47,423 nt of DNA, taken from assembly GCA_020720385.1 (NCBI GenBank), contig DYOR01000009.1:1-47423 (forward strand), given 5' to 3'. The translations under genes and the position numbers were made by a program. Shown here in pieces: positions 28,896-41,373 of this stretch. Numbering within the stretch: the stretch's first letter is position 1; every line of letters begins with the position of its first letter. The stretch comes from Rubrivivax sp. Lineage in GTDB: Bacteria; Pseudomonadota; Gammaproteobacteria; Burkholderiales; Burkholderiaceae_C. Under the pieces are notes generated by a model. It saw nothing but the letters and a program-made list of their open reading frames with translations, was not told where the DNA came from and searched no databases.

Positions 28896-30830
28896 ATGAA
28901 CCCTCCGAGCGCCGATCGCCGCAGCGGTGACCGCCGCCGCTCCGACCGGCGCGGCGCATCGGGCCGGCGCGGCGAGGACACCCTGTTCGGGGCCATGGGC
29001 GGCGGCGACTCGGACGGCAGCGCGGATTCGTTCTTCGACCCCGGCTGGCTGGCCGCGGGCGACGGGCCGGCCGACAGCCGCTTCCTGCTGCGCCAGGCGC
29101 GGCGCATCGCGCAGGCCCAGGACAGCGCCCTGGCGCGCGTCTATCGCACCTATGCCGCGGCGCGGGCCGCCGTGGGTGTGGGCCTGGTGGGCGCGCAAGG
29201 CGTGGGCAGCCTGCTGGGGACGCACGGCGCCGAGTGGCTGGCACTGATTTCCGTGCTCTACGCCGTGCAGGCGATCACGCTGTGGCTGCTGCCGCGCTTC
29301 AGGCCCCTGGCCCAGCCGCAGTCGCAGGCGCTGCAGCGGCGCCGCCAGTGGCTTTCGACCATCGGCGTGGACCTGCTCGCCTTCACGCTGCTGCACCTGC
29401 TGGAGGTGGGCAGCTCGTTCAACTACGCCGCGCTGCTCGTCCTGCCGGTGCTCATGGCCGGCGTGCTCACTTCGCGCTTGCGCGCGCTGGGCACGGCCGC
29501 GGGCGTCTCGCTGATGCTTCTCGTGGCGGCCTGGCGCGCGGCGCCGGGCAGCGGCGAAGGGCCCGCGCTGATGCTGCAGTCCGGCCTGGCCGGCATGGGC
29601 ATGTTCGTCATCGCCCTGCTCGCCGGTGAACTGGCCGGGCGGCTGGCGCGCGAGGAACTCGCTGCGCGCGGCAGCCTGGAGCTGGCGCGCCAGCAGGCGC
29701 AGCTCAACCGCCTGGTGATCGAGGAGATGGTCGACGGCGTGCTGGTGGTGGACCGCCGGCTGCGCGTGCGCGCGGCCAACCCGGCGGCGCGTGCGCTGCT
29801 CGCCGACGAGGGACTCAGCCCGCCGGCGCCTTTCGTGTTGCAGCTCAGGCCGGCGTGGGCCGCGCTGCAACGGGCGGTGGAGGCGGCGCTGGCCGAGGGC
29901 GTGTGGCCCGAAGGCGGGCGCGACGTCACGCTGAGCTTCGGCGAGGGCCACCTGCGCACGCTGCGCATGCGCGTGCGCTTCATGCGCGGGCGCGGCCTGG
30001 AGCGTGGCGCCGATGACCTGCCGGGCGCGCGCGAGGCGAGCACCGGCGAGCCCTTTGCCGTGCTTCTGCTGGAGGACCTGCGCACGCTGCAGGCGCGCAT
30101 CCGCCAGGAGAAGCTCGCCGCCATGGGCCGCGTCTCGGCGGGGATCGCCCACGAGATCCGCAACCCGCTGGCGGCGATCTCGCAGGCCAACGCGCTGCTC
30201 ATGGAAGACGAACTCGCCGCGCCGCAGCAACGCCTGGCGCAGATGGTGGCCGACAACGTCGAGCGGCTCAAGCGGCTGGTGGACGACATGATGGAGGTGG
30301 CCCCCGGGAGCGCCCCGGAACTGCCCGCGGTGGATGCTGCCGCGGTCGTGGCCCATGCGGCCGCCGACTGGGCGCGCACGGCGCAGCTGCCCATGGGGGC
30401 CACCAGCCGGCTGCGCGCCGAGCTGCCGGCGTCGCCGCTGGGCGTGGCCTTCGATCCCGAACACCTGCGCCGCGTGCTCGTCAACCTGCTCGACAACGCA
30501 CACCGCCACGCCAGCGCCGCGCCCGGGGCGATCCTGCTGCGCCTGGCCGCGCGCGACGACGGCGGGGTGCTGCTCACGCTATCCAGCGATGGGCCGGCGA
30601 TCGCGCCGGAGATCGAGCGCCACCTCTTCGAGCCGTTCTTCAGCACGCGCAGCCGCGGCTCGGGTCTGGGCCTGTATATTTGCCGCGAACTGTGCGAGCG
30701 CCACGGCGCGAGCATCGAGTTCCATCCGCGCCCGGCCGGCGCGAGGCTGCGCAACGAATTCGTCGTCAGCATGCGGCGCGCGCCGCTGCCGGGCTTGAAC
30801 CACAGCGCCTTGCCCCTGGAGTCGTCCTGA
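28896..30830 (+). CDS. pilS: Sensor histidine kinase PilS
   Basis: PilS senses PilA levels in the membrane and phosphorylates PilR. The 644-residue protein starts with an Arg/Gly-rich cytosolic stretch (about 1-65), then about six membrane helices (to about 250). A PAS-like region (about 270-395) leads to the HisKA box with His in GIAHEIRNPL (about 417-426). The HATPase part has N-box NLLDNAHRHA and GSGLGLYICRELCERHG. It has family architecture, 13 bases after the PP0621 gene and 4 before pilR. Confidence 0.96.
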   Translation: MNPPSADRRSGDRRRSDRRGASGRRGEDTLFGAMGGGDSDGSADSFFDPGWLAAGDGPADSRFLLRQARRIAQAQDSALARVYRTYAAARAAVGVGLVGAQGVGSLLGTHGAEWLALISVLYAVQAITLWLLPRFRPLAQPQSQALQRRRQWLSTIGVDLLAFTLLHLLEVGSSFNYAALLVLPVLMAGVLTSRLRALGTAAGVSLMLLVAAWRAAPGSGEGPALMLQSGLAGMGMFVIALLAGELAGRLAREELAARGSLELARQQAQLNRLVIEEMVDGVLVVDRRLRVRAANPAARALLADEGLSPPAPFVLQLRPAWAALQRAVEAALAEGVWPEGGRDVTLSFGEGHLRTLRMRVRFMRGRGLERGADDLPGAREASTGEPFAVLLLEDLRTLQARIRQEKLAAMGRVSAGIAHEIRNPLAAISQANALLMEDELAAPQQRLAQMVADNVERLKRLVDDMMEVAPGSAPELPAVDAAAVVAHAAADWARTAQLPMGATSRLRAELPASPLGVAFDPEHLRRVLVNLLDNAHRHASAAPGAILLRLAARDDGGVLLTLSSDGPAIAPEIERHLFEPFFSTRSRGSGLGLYICRELCERHGASIEFHPRPAGARLRNEFVVSMRRAPLPGLNHSALPLESS

Positions 30831-30834
30831 GACC

Positions 30835-32327
<1,493 letters not shown>

Positions 32328-32331
<4 letters not shown>

Positions 32332-32915
32332 AGCGCCGTGCCGCCTGGGCCGACGGCTGGTGGGCCGGTGCCCGGGCCTGCGCCAGCCCCAACTTCGGCC
32401 CGCGCCCCGCGGGCGTCGAGGTCACGCTGGCGGTGCTGCACTCGATCAGCCTGCCACCGGGCCGCTTCGGCGGCGATGCCGTGGAACGCCTCTTCACGAA
32501 CCGCCTGGACTGGGATGCCCACCCGTACTACCAGGCGATGCGCGGCCTGCAGGTGTCGGCGCACTTCTTCGTGCGCCGCGACGGCCGCACGACGCAGTTC
32601 GTGTCCTGCGACCAGCGCGCCTGGCACGCCGGGGTCTCCGCCTGGCGCGGACGCGAGAGTTGCAACGATTGGTCGATAGGCATCGAGCTCGAAGGACTCG
32701 AGGGCGGGCGCTTCACGCCGGCGCAGTATCGCGAGCTCGGCCGCCTGCTGCGCGCCCTGGTCCGGCACTATCCGATCCGCGAGGCCGTGGGGCACGAGCA
32801 TGTCGCTCCCGGCCGCAAGATCGACCCCGGACCGGGCTTTGACTGGGCTGGGCTGCGCCGCGTGTTGCGCCAGCGCCGGCCGCGCCTGCCGGCGATCGCG
32901 CCGGACGCGGCCTGA
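32328..32915 (+). CDS. ampD: 1,6-anhydro-N-acetylmuramyl-L-alanine amidase AmpD
   Basis: AmpD cleaves anhydro-muropeptides in cytosolic cell-wall recycling and so keeps AmpC-type beta-lactamase regulation off. The 195-residue protein has family length and its zinc ligands at His38 (VLHSIS), His158 and Asp166 (HEHVAPGRKIDPG), with a likely catalytic Glu120. No signal peptide is seen, in agreement with a cytosolic enzyme. It is translationally coupled to pilR, a common but unexplained neighbour in this group. Confidence 0.96.
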
Positions 32916-32937
32916 GTTCAGGGATCTCCCCGACGAC

Positions 32938-32985
32938 ACACTAGCCGTAGTGGCTTGTTAGGGTTCGAGGCCCCATATATAGTGT
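32938..32985 (+). promoter_or_regulatory. nrdAB promoter with two NrdR boxes
   Basis: A sigma-70 promoter is read as TTGTTA (32955-32960), 17 bases, TATAGT (32978-32983). Box 1 is ACACTAGCCGTAGTGG (32938-32953) just before the -35; box 2 is GCCCCATATATAGTGT (32970-32985) across the -10. The boxes start 32 bases apart, three helical turns, as is usual for NrdR. Box 2 fits the consensus ACACwATATATwGTGT closely in its second half; box 1 has good outer arms and a poor centre. The rest of the 279-base gap is a long leader without a gene. Confidence 0.88.
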
Positions 32986-33194
32986 CCGCAGGTGATATTC
33001 TCGCGGCCCCGAAGACCCGACCCGGACGCTCTTGCGGCCCACGCCAGGAGCGCCGCCGGGCCCGCCGGGGCAGGCCGCGCGGGGCAAGCCACAGCCTGAA
33101 GGAACGACGGCGCGACCCGGGTCGCGCTGCCGCCGGCCGCCCGCAGCGGCGCGGCACACAGAACACACGCACACGAGACTGAGGGGAACGATGA

Positions 33195-36065
<2,871 letters not shown>

Positions 36066-36087
36066 GCGCCGCACGGCCGCTCCGAAG

Positions 36088-36170
36088 GCGCTCGCTCCCC
36101 CTGGGCCACGAAGAGGCCCGTGGCGGGGCTGGGGGGACGGCGCGCAGCGCCCAGGGGGCTCAATGAGCGC
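36088..36170. repeat. Large imperfect palindrome between nrdA and nrdB
   Basis: Nested inverted repeats make an approximately 83-base foldback: GCGCTC (36088-36093) with GAGCGC (36165-36170), and CCCCCTGGGC (36097-36106) with GCCCAGGGGG (36149-36158). The central part (TGGCGGGGCTGG at 36121-36132) recurs in the purE-purK gap. This looks like a REP-type intergenic element inside the nrdAB operon. The rest of the 263-base gap has no supported gene; a 45-codon ORF at 36163-36300 is judged spurious. Confidence 0.6.
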
Positions 36171-36328
36171 GCGCGCAGGCCGCCAGACCTTCGACGAGGC
36201 CGCATCGACGCTGCGCGCGAGGGCATCGTCGATGCGCCACTGCAACAACGAGAAGCGCGCGATGTCAACCAGTGCTTGGTGTTCGCGCGCAACACTCTGA
36301 TAATTCGCATCGAGCAGGACACACACAC

Positions 36329-37525
36329 ATGCTGGTCTGGGAAGACGACGTCAAGAACACCCCGAGTCAAGCGCCTCGCGCCACGCCGCCGGCGCATTCG
36401 TTCGATCCGCTGCCGGTGTTGCAGCCGGCCGTGTCGGCGCAACCCCAGGCTGCTCAGGCCCTCGCGCCGCCCCGGGCCCTGCCGGGCGACGGCGAGCCGA
36501 GCTCCACGCGCCGCGTCAATGTCGCCGACAAGCGCATCATCAACGGTCAGACGGACGTCAACCAACTCGTGCCCTTCAAGTACAAGTGGGCCTGGGAGAA
36601 GTACCTCGCGAGTTGCGCCAACCACTGGATGCCCAACGAAGTGAGCATGTCGCGCGACATCGCGACGTGGAAGGACCCCAACGGCCTGAGCGAAGACGAG
36701 CGCCGCATCATCAAGCGCAACCTCGGTTTCTTCGTCACCGCCGATTCGCTGGCCGCCAACAACATCGTGCTCGGCACCTACCGCCACATCACGGCGCCCG
36801 AGTGCCGGCAGTTCATGCTGCGCCAGGCCTTCGAGGAAGCGATCCACACCCACGCCTACCAGTACATCGTCGAGTCGCTGGGGCTCGATGAAAGCGAGAT
36901 CTTCAACGCCTACCACGAGATCGATTCGATCCGCGAGAAGGACGAGTTCCTGATCCCCTTCATCGACGCGATCATGGACCCGCAGTTCAAGACCGGCACG
37001 CCCGAGGCCGACCAGACGCTGCTCAAGAGCCTGATCGTCTTTGCCTGCCTGATGGAAGGGTTGTTCTTCTACGTCGGCTTCACCCAGATCCTGTCGATGG
37101 GGCGCCAGAACAAAATGACCGGCGCGGCCGAGCAGTACCAGTACATCCTGCGCGACGAGTCCATGCACTGCAACTTCGGCATCGACGTCATCAACCAGAT
37201 CAAGCTCGAGAACCCCCACCTGTGGACACCGGCGTTCAAGGCCGAGATCAAGGCCTTGTTCGACCGCGCCGTGGAACTCGAGTACCGCTACGCCGAGGAC
37301 ACCATGCCGCGCGGCGTGCTCGGCCTGAATGCATCGATGTTCAAGGGCTACCTGCGCTTCATCGCCAACCGGCGGGCGACGCAGATCGGCCTGGACGCGC
37401 TTTTCCCGAACGAGGAAAACCCGTTCCCGTGGATGAGCGAAATGATCGACCTGAAGAAGGAACGCAACTTCTTCGAGACCCGTGTCATCGATTACCAGAC
37501 CGGTGGTGCACTGGCCTGGGACTGA
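36329..37525 (+). CDS. nrdB: Class Ia ribonucleotide reductase beta subunit
   Basis: NrdB holds the diiron-tyrosyl radical. The 398-residue protein has a variable N-terminal extension (about 1-70, Pro/Ala-rich). Iron ligands are visible as Asp in [10 protein letters not shown], Glu and His in EEAIHTHAY with the radical Tyr at its end (the E. coli Tyr122 position), Glu in MEGLFFY, and Glu/His in RDESMHCNF. The start at 36329 gives [12 protein letters not shown], the usual start; upstream in-frame codons lie in the palindrome gap. The radical Tyr is kept, so it is class Ia, not Ic. Confidence 0.98.
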   Translation: MLVWEDDVKNTPSQAPRATPPAHSFDPLPVLQPAVSAQPQAAQALAPPRALPGDGEPSSTRRVNVADKRIINGQTDVNQLVPFKYKWAWEKYLASCANHWMPNEVSMSRDIATWKDPNGLSEDERRIIKRNLGFFVTADSLAANNIVLGTYRHITAPECRQFMLRQAFEEAIHTHAYQYIVESLGLDESEIFNAYHEIDSIREKDEFLIPFIDAIMDPQFKTGTPEADQTLLKSLIVFACLMEGLFFYVGFTQILSMGRQNKMTGAAEQYQYILRDESMHCNFGIDVINQIKLENPHLWTPAFKAEIKALFDRAVELEYRYAEDTMPRGVLGLNASMFKGYLRFIANRRATQIGLDALFPNEENPFPWMSEMIDLKKERNFFETRVIDYQTGGALAWD

Positions 37526-37680
37526 GGAGCGAAGACTCCATGTCCACCAGGCACCGCCATGCCGCGGCGCGCCCCGAGCGTGCGACGGCGTGAGAGATCA
37601 AGAATGACGAGCCAAGGCAGGCGACAGACCGAGATGAATGCCAGGCTCGCGACCCCGTTCACCGCACTGGGGCGATCGTT

Positions 37681-37718
37681 GCGGAGCACCTGCTCCGCGG
37701 CAGACCACCGGGCGGTGG
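37681..37718 (+). other. Twin hairpins in the leader of the H1-like gene
   Basis: GCGGAGC-ACCT-GCTCCGC (37681-37698, stem extendable by one base) and CCACCG-GG-CGGTGG (37705-37718) lie in tandem. They are 59 bases before the H1-like ATG. Neither has a T-run, so termination is unlikely. The other bases of the gap 37526-37776 hold a 17-codon ORF (37540-37593) behind a GAGGAG, too short to support. Confidence 0.4.
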
Positions 37719-37776
37719 ATCTCCGTGCTGCGAAATGCAGACCGGAGCCTTTTGTAACTTGATCAAGGAGATCGTT

Positions 37777-38214
37777 ATGGCAACTGCAAAGAAGGCTGCG
37801 GCCAAGAAGGCCCCCGCGAAGAAGGCGGCCCCGGCGAAGAAGGCGGCCCCGAAGAAAGCTGCGGCCAAGAAGGCCCCGGCCAAGAAGGCGGCGCCGAAGA
37901 AGGCGGCCGCGAAGAAGGCTGCGCCGAAGAAGGTTGCGGCGAAGAAGGCTGCACCGAAGAAGGCTGCGGCCAAGAAGGCTGCGCCAAAGAAGGCCGCGGC
38001 GAAGAAGGCTGCGCCAATGAAGGTCGCAGCGAAGAAGGCTGCACCGGCGAAGAAGGCGGCGATGGCGAAGAAGCCGGCCACAAAGAAGGCCCCGGCGAAG
38101 AAGGCAGCAAAGAAGCCTGCCCCCCCCGCTCCCGCTGCGCCCGCGCCCGCGCCCGCGAAGACGGCACTGAACCCGGCGGCCGCTTGGCCGTTCCCAACGG
38201 GCAACAAGCCCTAA
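37777..38214 (+). CDS. Histone H1-like lysine/alanine-rich DNA-binding protein
   Basis: A 145-residue protein that is nearly all Lys-Lys-Ala-Ala-(Ala/Pro) repeats from residue 3 to about 110, then a Pro/Ala hinge and the tail [14 protein letters not shown]. It resembles the H1 C-terminal-tail-like (HctB / AlgP-like) proteins of proteobacteria, which bind and compact DNA without sequence preference. The ATG at 37777 follows a perfect AAGGAG with 6 bases; an in-frame codon at 37735 is not needed. Lysine is almost only AAG. The DNA is a tandem repeat of 12-24 bases, likely to vary in length among strains. A strong terminator follows. Confidence 0.9.
   Translation: MATAKKAAAKKAPAKKAAPAKKAAPKKAAAKKAPAKKAAPKKAAAKKAAPKKVAAKKAAPKKAAAKKAAPKKAAAKKAAPMKVAAKKAAPAKKAAMAKKPATKKAPAKKAAKKPAPPAPAAPAPAPAKTALNPAAAWPFPTGNKP
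37780..38105 (+). repeat. Tandem AAGAAGGC(T/G)GC-type repeat inside the H1-like gene
   Basis: Units of 12 to 15 bases built on AAGAAGGCTGC / AAGAAGGCGGC recur about 20 times and encode KKAA, KKAAP and KKAPA. The units keep the reading frame. Such tracts slip during replication, so allele length may differ between isolates. Confidence 0.85.
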
Positions 38215-38267
38215 GCGCTCGATCAGCCGAAGTTCGCCCTTGGCGAGTCTCGGTTGCTCGCGCACGA

Positions 38268-38298
38268 GAGGCCCAGCTGTGCTGGGCCTCTTTTTTTT
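38268..38298 (+). terminator. Strong Rho-independent terminator after the H1-like gene
   Basis: GAGGCCCAGC (38268-38277), a TGT loop, GCTGGGCCTC (38281-38290) and eight Ts. This is the clearest terminator in the window and isolates the next gene transcriptionally from nrdAB and the H1-like gene. Confidence 0.95.
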
Positions 38299-38387
38299 GA
38301 TCGTGACGGCACTTCGAAAGGGGATCGGCGCGGCCTGGGTTGTAAGACAGCGCCAGATAGAATGACAATCCGCTACCTTCTGAGTCG

Positions 38388-39488
38388 GTGTCTACTATGA
38401 GTCCACTCCTCGATCGTCTGTTCCGTCAATTGGGTGAAACTACAGATCCTGTCGAGCGTGCAGAGATTGTTGCTCGAATTTCATCGAATTTAGCAAGGGT
38501 GGGCAATTTTGACGAAGCGAAGAAACAAGTAACCGAGTTGCGCCTCCAATTCGGCGATGGAAGTAGCGGCCGGGTCATGGTCTGGATAATGCTGGCTGAG
38601 GGCCTCATATATCACTATGAAAATCTAAGCCCCAGTGCTCTTGATCGAATTGCGAGGGCTCAATTGCTCGGCCGATCGATGGGATATGATGCGTTTGTAT
38701 CAATAGCTTCAGCTTGGAAAGCTCACATTGAATTTGAGCTTTCTAGATTTGATTCGATGGTCGAATCATTGAGCTTGGCTAAGGCAAAACTCAGAAACTC
38801 AGATCATGATGCGCAAACGCGAGTCGCAATTGTATTGTGCAATTGCTATCTGATTTGTGGGAATCAACGTCAAGCCCAAAAGTGGTTCATGCGCGGGCGT
38901 GATCATGCGCTCGAAAATGGGGATCAAGCGAGCGTTGAAGCAATGTTGTACAACAAAGCTGCCTTCGGGTTGGCGTGGATTCGAGCTGCCAGATGCTGCG
39001 AAGGTCTGGATGGAGTGGATTTGTCCCTCGTCAGACAAGAAATCAAGTCAGCAAGAAACCTACAGGACTTGACTCGTGTTGCGGCGCTTCAGAATCACAT
39101 CCACTTATGGAATGCTAGACTCTGTATCCTAGACGGCGAATATCACAACGCGATTGAGCAACTATCGACGATCAGAGATAAGTCCCCATTTGCTGCCCAT
39201 AATTTCAGTCAAACGTTTATTGATTTTGAAATATCTTTCTGCCTCTTGAGTCTTGGGAAAGCGGACGAGGCTTTGGACTTGTACCGAAAGATCGACATGT
39301 CGAGCCTTGCGGCTCTCGACATCGATGAGTTGTTGGTGGCAACTTGGATGCAATATCGGATGTGTCATGTGAACGATGGTTTTGGTAGCGCAAGCGAAGT
39401 TCTGATCAAGCTCAATAATCTGCGGCACAAGTACATTGATACGCGTGCAGCTCTTGCGGCAAGTCTTGTTCAATTCGAGCAGCCGTAG
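38388..39488 (+). CDS. AT-rich TPR-like helical protein of unknown function
   Basis: A 366-residue protein (363 if the ATG at 38397 is used instead of GTG at 38388; neither has a good ribosome site). Helix pairs resembling tetratricopeptide repeats are seen: GNFDEAKKQVTELRLQFGD (about 40-58), NQRQAQKWFMRGRDHALENGD (about 159-179), GEYHNAIEQLSTI and GKADEALDLYRKI. No signal peptide, membrane helix or catalytic domain is visible. The base composition stands out: bases 38701-38760 are 38% GC (23 of 60 counted), against 73% in a purE line (39781-39840). It stands alone between a strong terminator and purE, with no mobility genes or flanking repeats found. Probably acquired or an orphan; function unknown. 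Confidence 0.8.
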   Translation: MSTMSPLLDRLFRQLGETTDPVERAEIVARISSNLARVGNFDEAKKQVTELRLQFGDGSSGRVMVWIMLAEGLIYHYENLSPSALDRIARAQLLGRSMGYDAFVSIASAWKAHIEFELSRFDSMVESLSLAKAKLRNSDHDAQTRVAIVLCNCYLICGNQRQAQKWFMRGRDHALENGDQASVEAMLYNKAAFGLAWIRAARCCEGLDGVDLSLVRQEIKSARNLQDLTRVAALQNHIHLWNARLCILDGEYHNAIEQLSTIRDKSPFAAHNFSQTFIDFEISFCLLSLGKADEALDLYRKIDMSSLAALDIDELLVATWMQYRMCHVNDGFGSASEVLIKLNNLRHKYIDTRAALAASLVQFEQP

Positions 39489-39554
39489 CCTTGCAGAGAC
39501 TCGATTTCAATTCGCGTCGCCATAAAGTCGATGATGTCTCAAGAGAAATGATCC

Positions 39555-40049
39555 GTGGACAATAAAGTGTCTGTTGCCATCCTCATGGGCTCCTCCAGCG
39601 ATTGGGAGACGCTCAAGCACGCGGCTGACGTCCTCGATGAGTTCGGGGTGGTCTACGAGAAGCGCGTGGTTTCGGCGCATCGCATGCCCGACGACATGTT
39701 CGCCTATGCAGAGTCCGCGGCGGACCGCGGGCTGACGGCCATCATCGCCGGGGCGGGGGGTGCCGCGCACCTGCCGGGCATGCTCGCCGCCAAGACGGTG
39801 GTGCCGGTGCTCGGTGTGCCGGTGGCCAGCAGGCACCTGCAGGGCCTCGATTCGCTGTACTCGATCGTGCAGATGCCCAAGGGCGTTCCCGTGGCCACCT
39901 TTGCCATTGGGCCGGCGGGTGCAGCGAATGCGGCCTTGTTCGCGGTGGCGATGCTGGCCGTGCGTGACGCGGACCTGCGCGCGCGGTTGCTGGCGTTTCG
40001 TGCGCGCCAGACCGAGGCGGCGCGGTCCATGACGCAGGACCTGCAATGA
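39555..40049 (+). CDS. purE: N5-carboxyaminoimidazole ribonucleotide mutase PurE
   Basis: PurE moves the carboxylate from N5-CAIR to C4 in purine synthesis. The 164-residue protein has [13 protein letters not shown] near the N-terminus (phosphate site), VSAHRMPD with the catalytic His, [10 protein letters not shown] and [11 protein letters not shown]. The start is GTG at 39555. The 66 bases upstream, after the AT-rich gene, show no convincing promoter. The substrate comes from PurK, encoded next. The usual upstream neighbour purC is not here. Confidence 0.97.
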   Translation: MDNKVSVAILMGSSSDWETLKHAADVLDEFGVVYEKRVVSAHRMPDDMFAYAESAADRGLTAIIAGAGGAAHLPGMLAAKTVVPVLGVPVASRHLQGLDSLYSIVQMPKGVPVATFAIGPAGAANAALFAVAMLAVRDADLRARLLAFRARQTEAARSMTQDLQ

Positions 40050-40179
40050 GCACGCCGGGCCGCCCCAAGTGCTCACTGGACTACCTTCATGCTGCGCATT
40101 CCGGTATTCGCCTTTCGGGCGGCCGGGCAGGCTCATGCCCCCGCTTGGCGGGGCTGGCCGCAGGCCATGGGGTGCCGCG
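40050..40179 (+). repeat. Intergenic element between purE and purK
   Basis: This 130-base gap carries GGGCCGCCCCAAG (40059-40071) and, further on, GGGCGGCCGGGCAGGCTCATGCCCCC followed by TTGGCGGGGCTGG (about 40120-40157; given as positions and key parts). A closely similar string lies at 47311-47343 near the window end, and its TGGCGGGGCTGG recurs at 36121-36132. It looks like a dispersed non-coding repeat of the type common in Comamonadaceae. Confidence 0.6.
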
Positions 40180-41364
40180 GTGAGCGACGGCGCCGTACCG
40201 GCACCACGGTGGCCCGGCGGGGCGATGCTCGGTGTGCTCGGCGGCGGCCAGCTCGGGCGCATGTTCGTGCATGCGGCGCAGGTGCACGGCTACCGCGTGG
40301 CGGTCCTCGAGCCCGATGTCGCCAGCCCGGCCGGGGCGGCGGCCGACCTGCATCTACGTGCGGCCTATGCCGACCTCGCGGCACTCGACGACCTGGCGGG
40401 CCGCTGCGCCGCCGTGACCACGGAGTTCGAGAACGTCCCGGCCGGCGCGTTGCGCCGCCTGGCCTCGCGCACGACGGTGTCGCCGCCCGCCGATGCGGTC
40501 GAGGCGTGCCAGCATCGCTTGCGCGAGAAGCGCTGTTTCGCCGGGGCCGGTGTGCCCTGTGCGCCGCACGCCGCCGTGGATTCGGCTGGGGACGCCGCGG
40601 CCGCGGCGATGGCGGCGCTGCTGCCCGGCCTGCTGAAGACCTCCAGCCTGGGTTACGACGGCAAGGGCCAGGTGGCAGTGGCCACACTGGCCGACCTGCC
40701 CGCCGCCTGGGCGGCCCTGGGCGGTGTGTCGTGCATCCTGGAGAAGCGCCTCGCGCTGCGTCACGAGATCAGCGTCATCGTCGCCCGTGGCCACGATGGC
40801 CAGGTGGTGCACCTGCCGGTGCAGCAGAACCTGCACCGCCAGGGCGTCCTCGCGGTCACGCAGGTGCCTGCGCCCGACGTCGACGCGGCCACCTGCGAGC
40901 GCGCGGTGGCGATGGCGGTGCGGCTGGCGGCGGCCCTGCGCTACGTCGGCGTGCTGTGCGTCGAGATGTTCGTCCTCGATGACGGTTCGCTCGTGGCCAA
41001 CGAGATGGCGCCACGCCCGCACAACTCCGGCCACTACAGCATCGACGCCTGCGACCTGTCCCAGTTCGACCTGCAGCTGCGCACGCTGGCCGGGCTGCCG
41101 CTGGTGGCGCCGCGCCTGCATTCGGCCGCGGTGATGCTCAATCTGCTGGGCGACCTGTGGTTCGCCGCGGACGATGCGGCGCCGCGCTCGCCCGACTGGG
41201 CGACCGTGTTGCGCCTGCCCGGCGCGCACCTGCATTTGTACGGCAAGACCGAGGCGCGGCGCGGGCGCAAGATGGGTCATCTCACGATCACCGCGGCCGC
41301 TGCCGATGCGGCTCGCGCCACGGCCCTGCAGGCCGCCCGCGCGCTGGGCCTGCCGGCGTTCTGA
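40180..41364 (+). CDS. purK: N5-carboxyaminoimidazole ribonucleotide synthase PurK
   Basis: PurK joins bicarbonate to AIR using ATP. The 394-residue ATP-grasp enzyme starts VSDGAVPAPRWPGGAMLGVLGGGQLGRMF, has TTEFENVPA, the ATP-binding KTSSLGYDGKGQ near residue 147 and NEMAPRPHNSGHY near 275. GTG at 40180 is the best start; an upstream in-frame codon at 40069 would translate the repeat element and is not family-like. It follows purE and is followed by tsaC after 9 bases. Confidence 0.96.
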   Translation: MSDGAVPAPRWPGGAMLGVLGGGQLGRMFVHAAQVHGYRVAVLEPDVASPAGAAADLHLRAAYADLAALDDLAGRCAAVTTEFENVPAGALRRLASRTTVSPPADAVEACQHRLREKRCFAGAGVPCAPHAAVDSAGDAAAAAMAALLPGLLKTSSLGYDGKGQVAVATLADLPAAWAALGGVSCILEKRLALRHEISVIVARGHDGQVVHLPVQQNLHRQGVLAVTQVPAPDVDAATCERAVAMAVRLAAALRYVGVLCVEMFVLDDGSLVANEMAPRPHNSGHYSIDACDLSQFDLQLRTLAGLPLVAPRLHSAAVMLNLLGDLWFAADDAAPRSPDWATVLRLPGAHLHLYGKTEARRGRKMGHLTITAAAADAARATALQAARALGLPAF

Positions 41365-41373
41365 GGCGGCTTG

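Noticed and set aside
36163..36300. 45-codon ORF in the nrdA-nrdB gap
   Set aside because: Its start lies in the palindrome arm, there is no ribosome site and the product has no recognisable features.
37540..37593. 17-codon ORF after nrdB with a GAGGAG upstream
   Set aside because: Too short and unconserved by any visible evidence; could be a leader peptide but nothing supports it.
37780..38105. Possible CRISPR-like or satellite array
   Set aside because: The repeats are in frame within the H1-like coding sequence, with no unique spacers.
38358..38363. TAGAAT as a -10 box for the AT-rich gene
   Set aside because: No -35 at 16-18 bases; TTGTAA upstream leaves only 12 bases between them.
38299..39554. 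Genomic island or prophage remnant around the AT-rich gene
   Set aside because: No integrase, attachment repeat, tRNA or transposase was found at either edge; only the single gene is unusual.
40069..40179. Upstream extension of purK
   Set aside because: It would translate the repeat element and lacks similarity to PurK N-termini.
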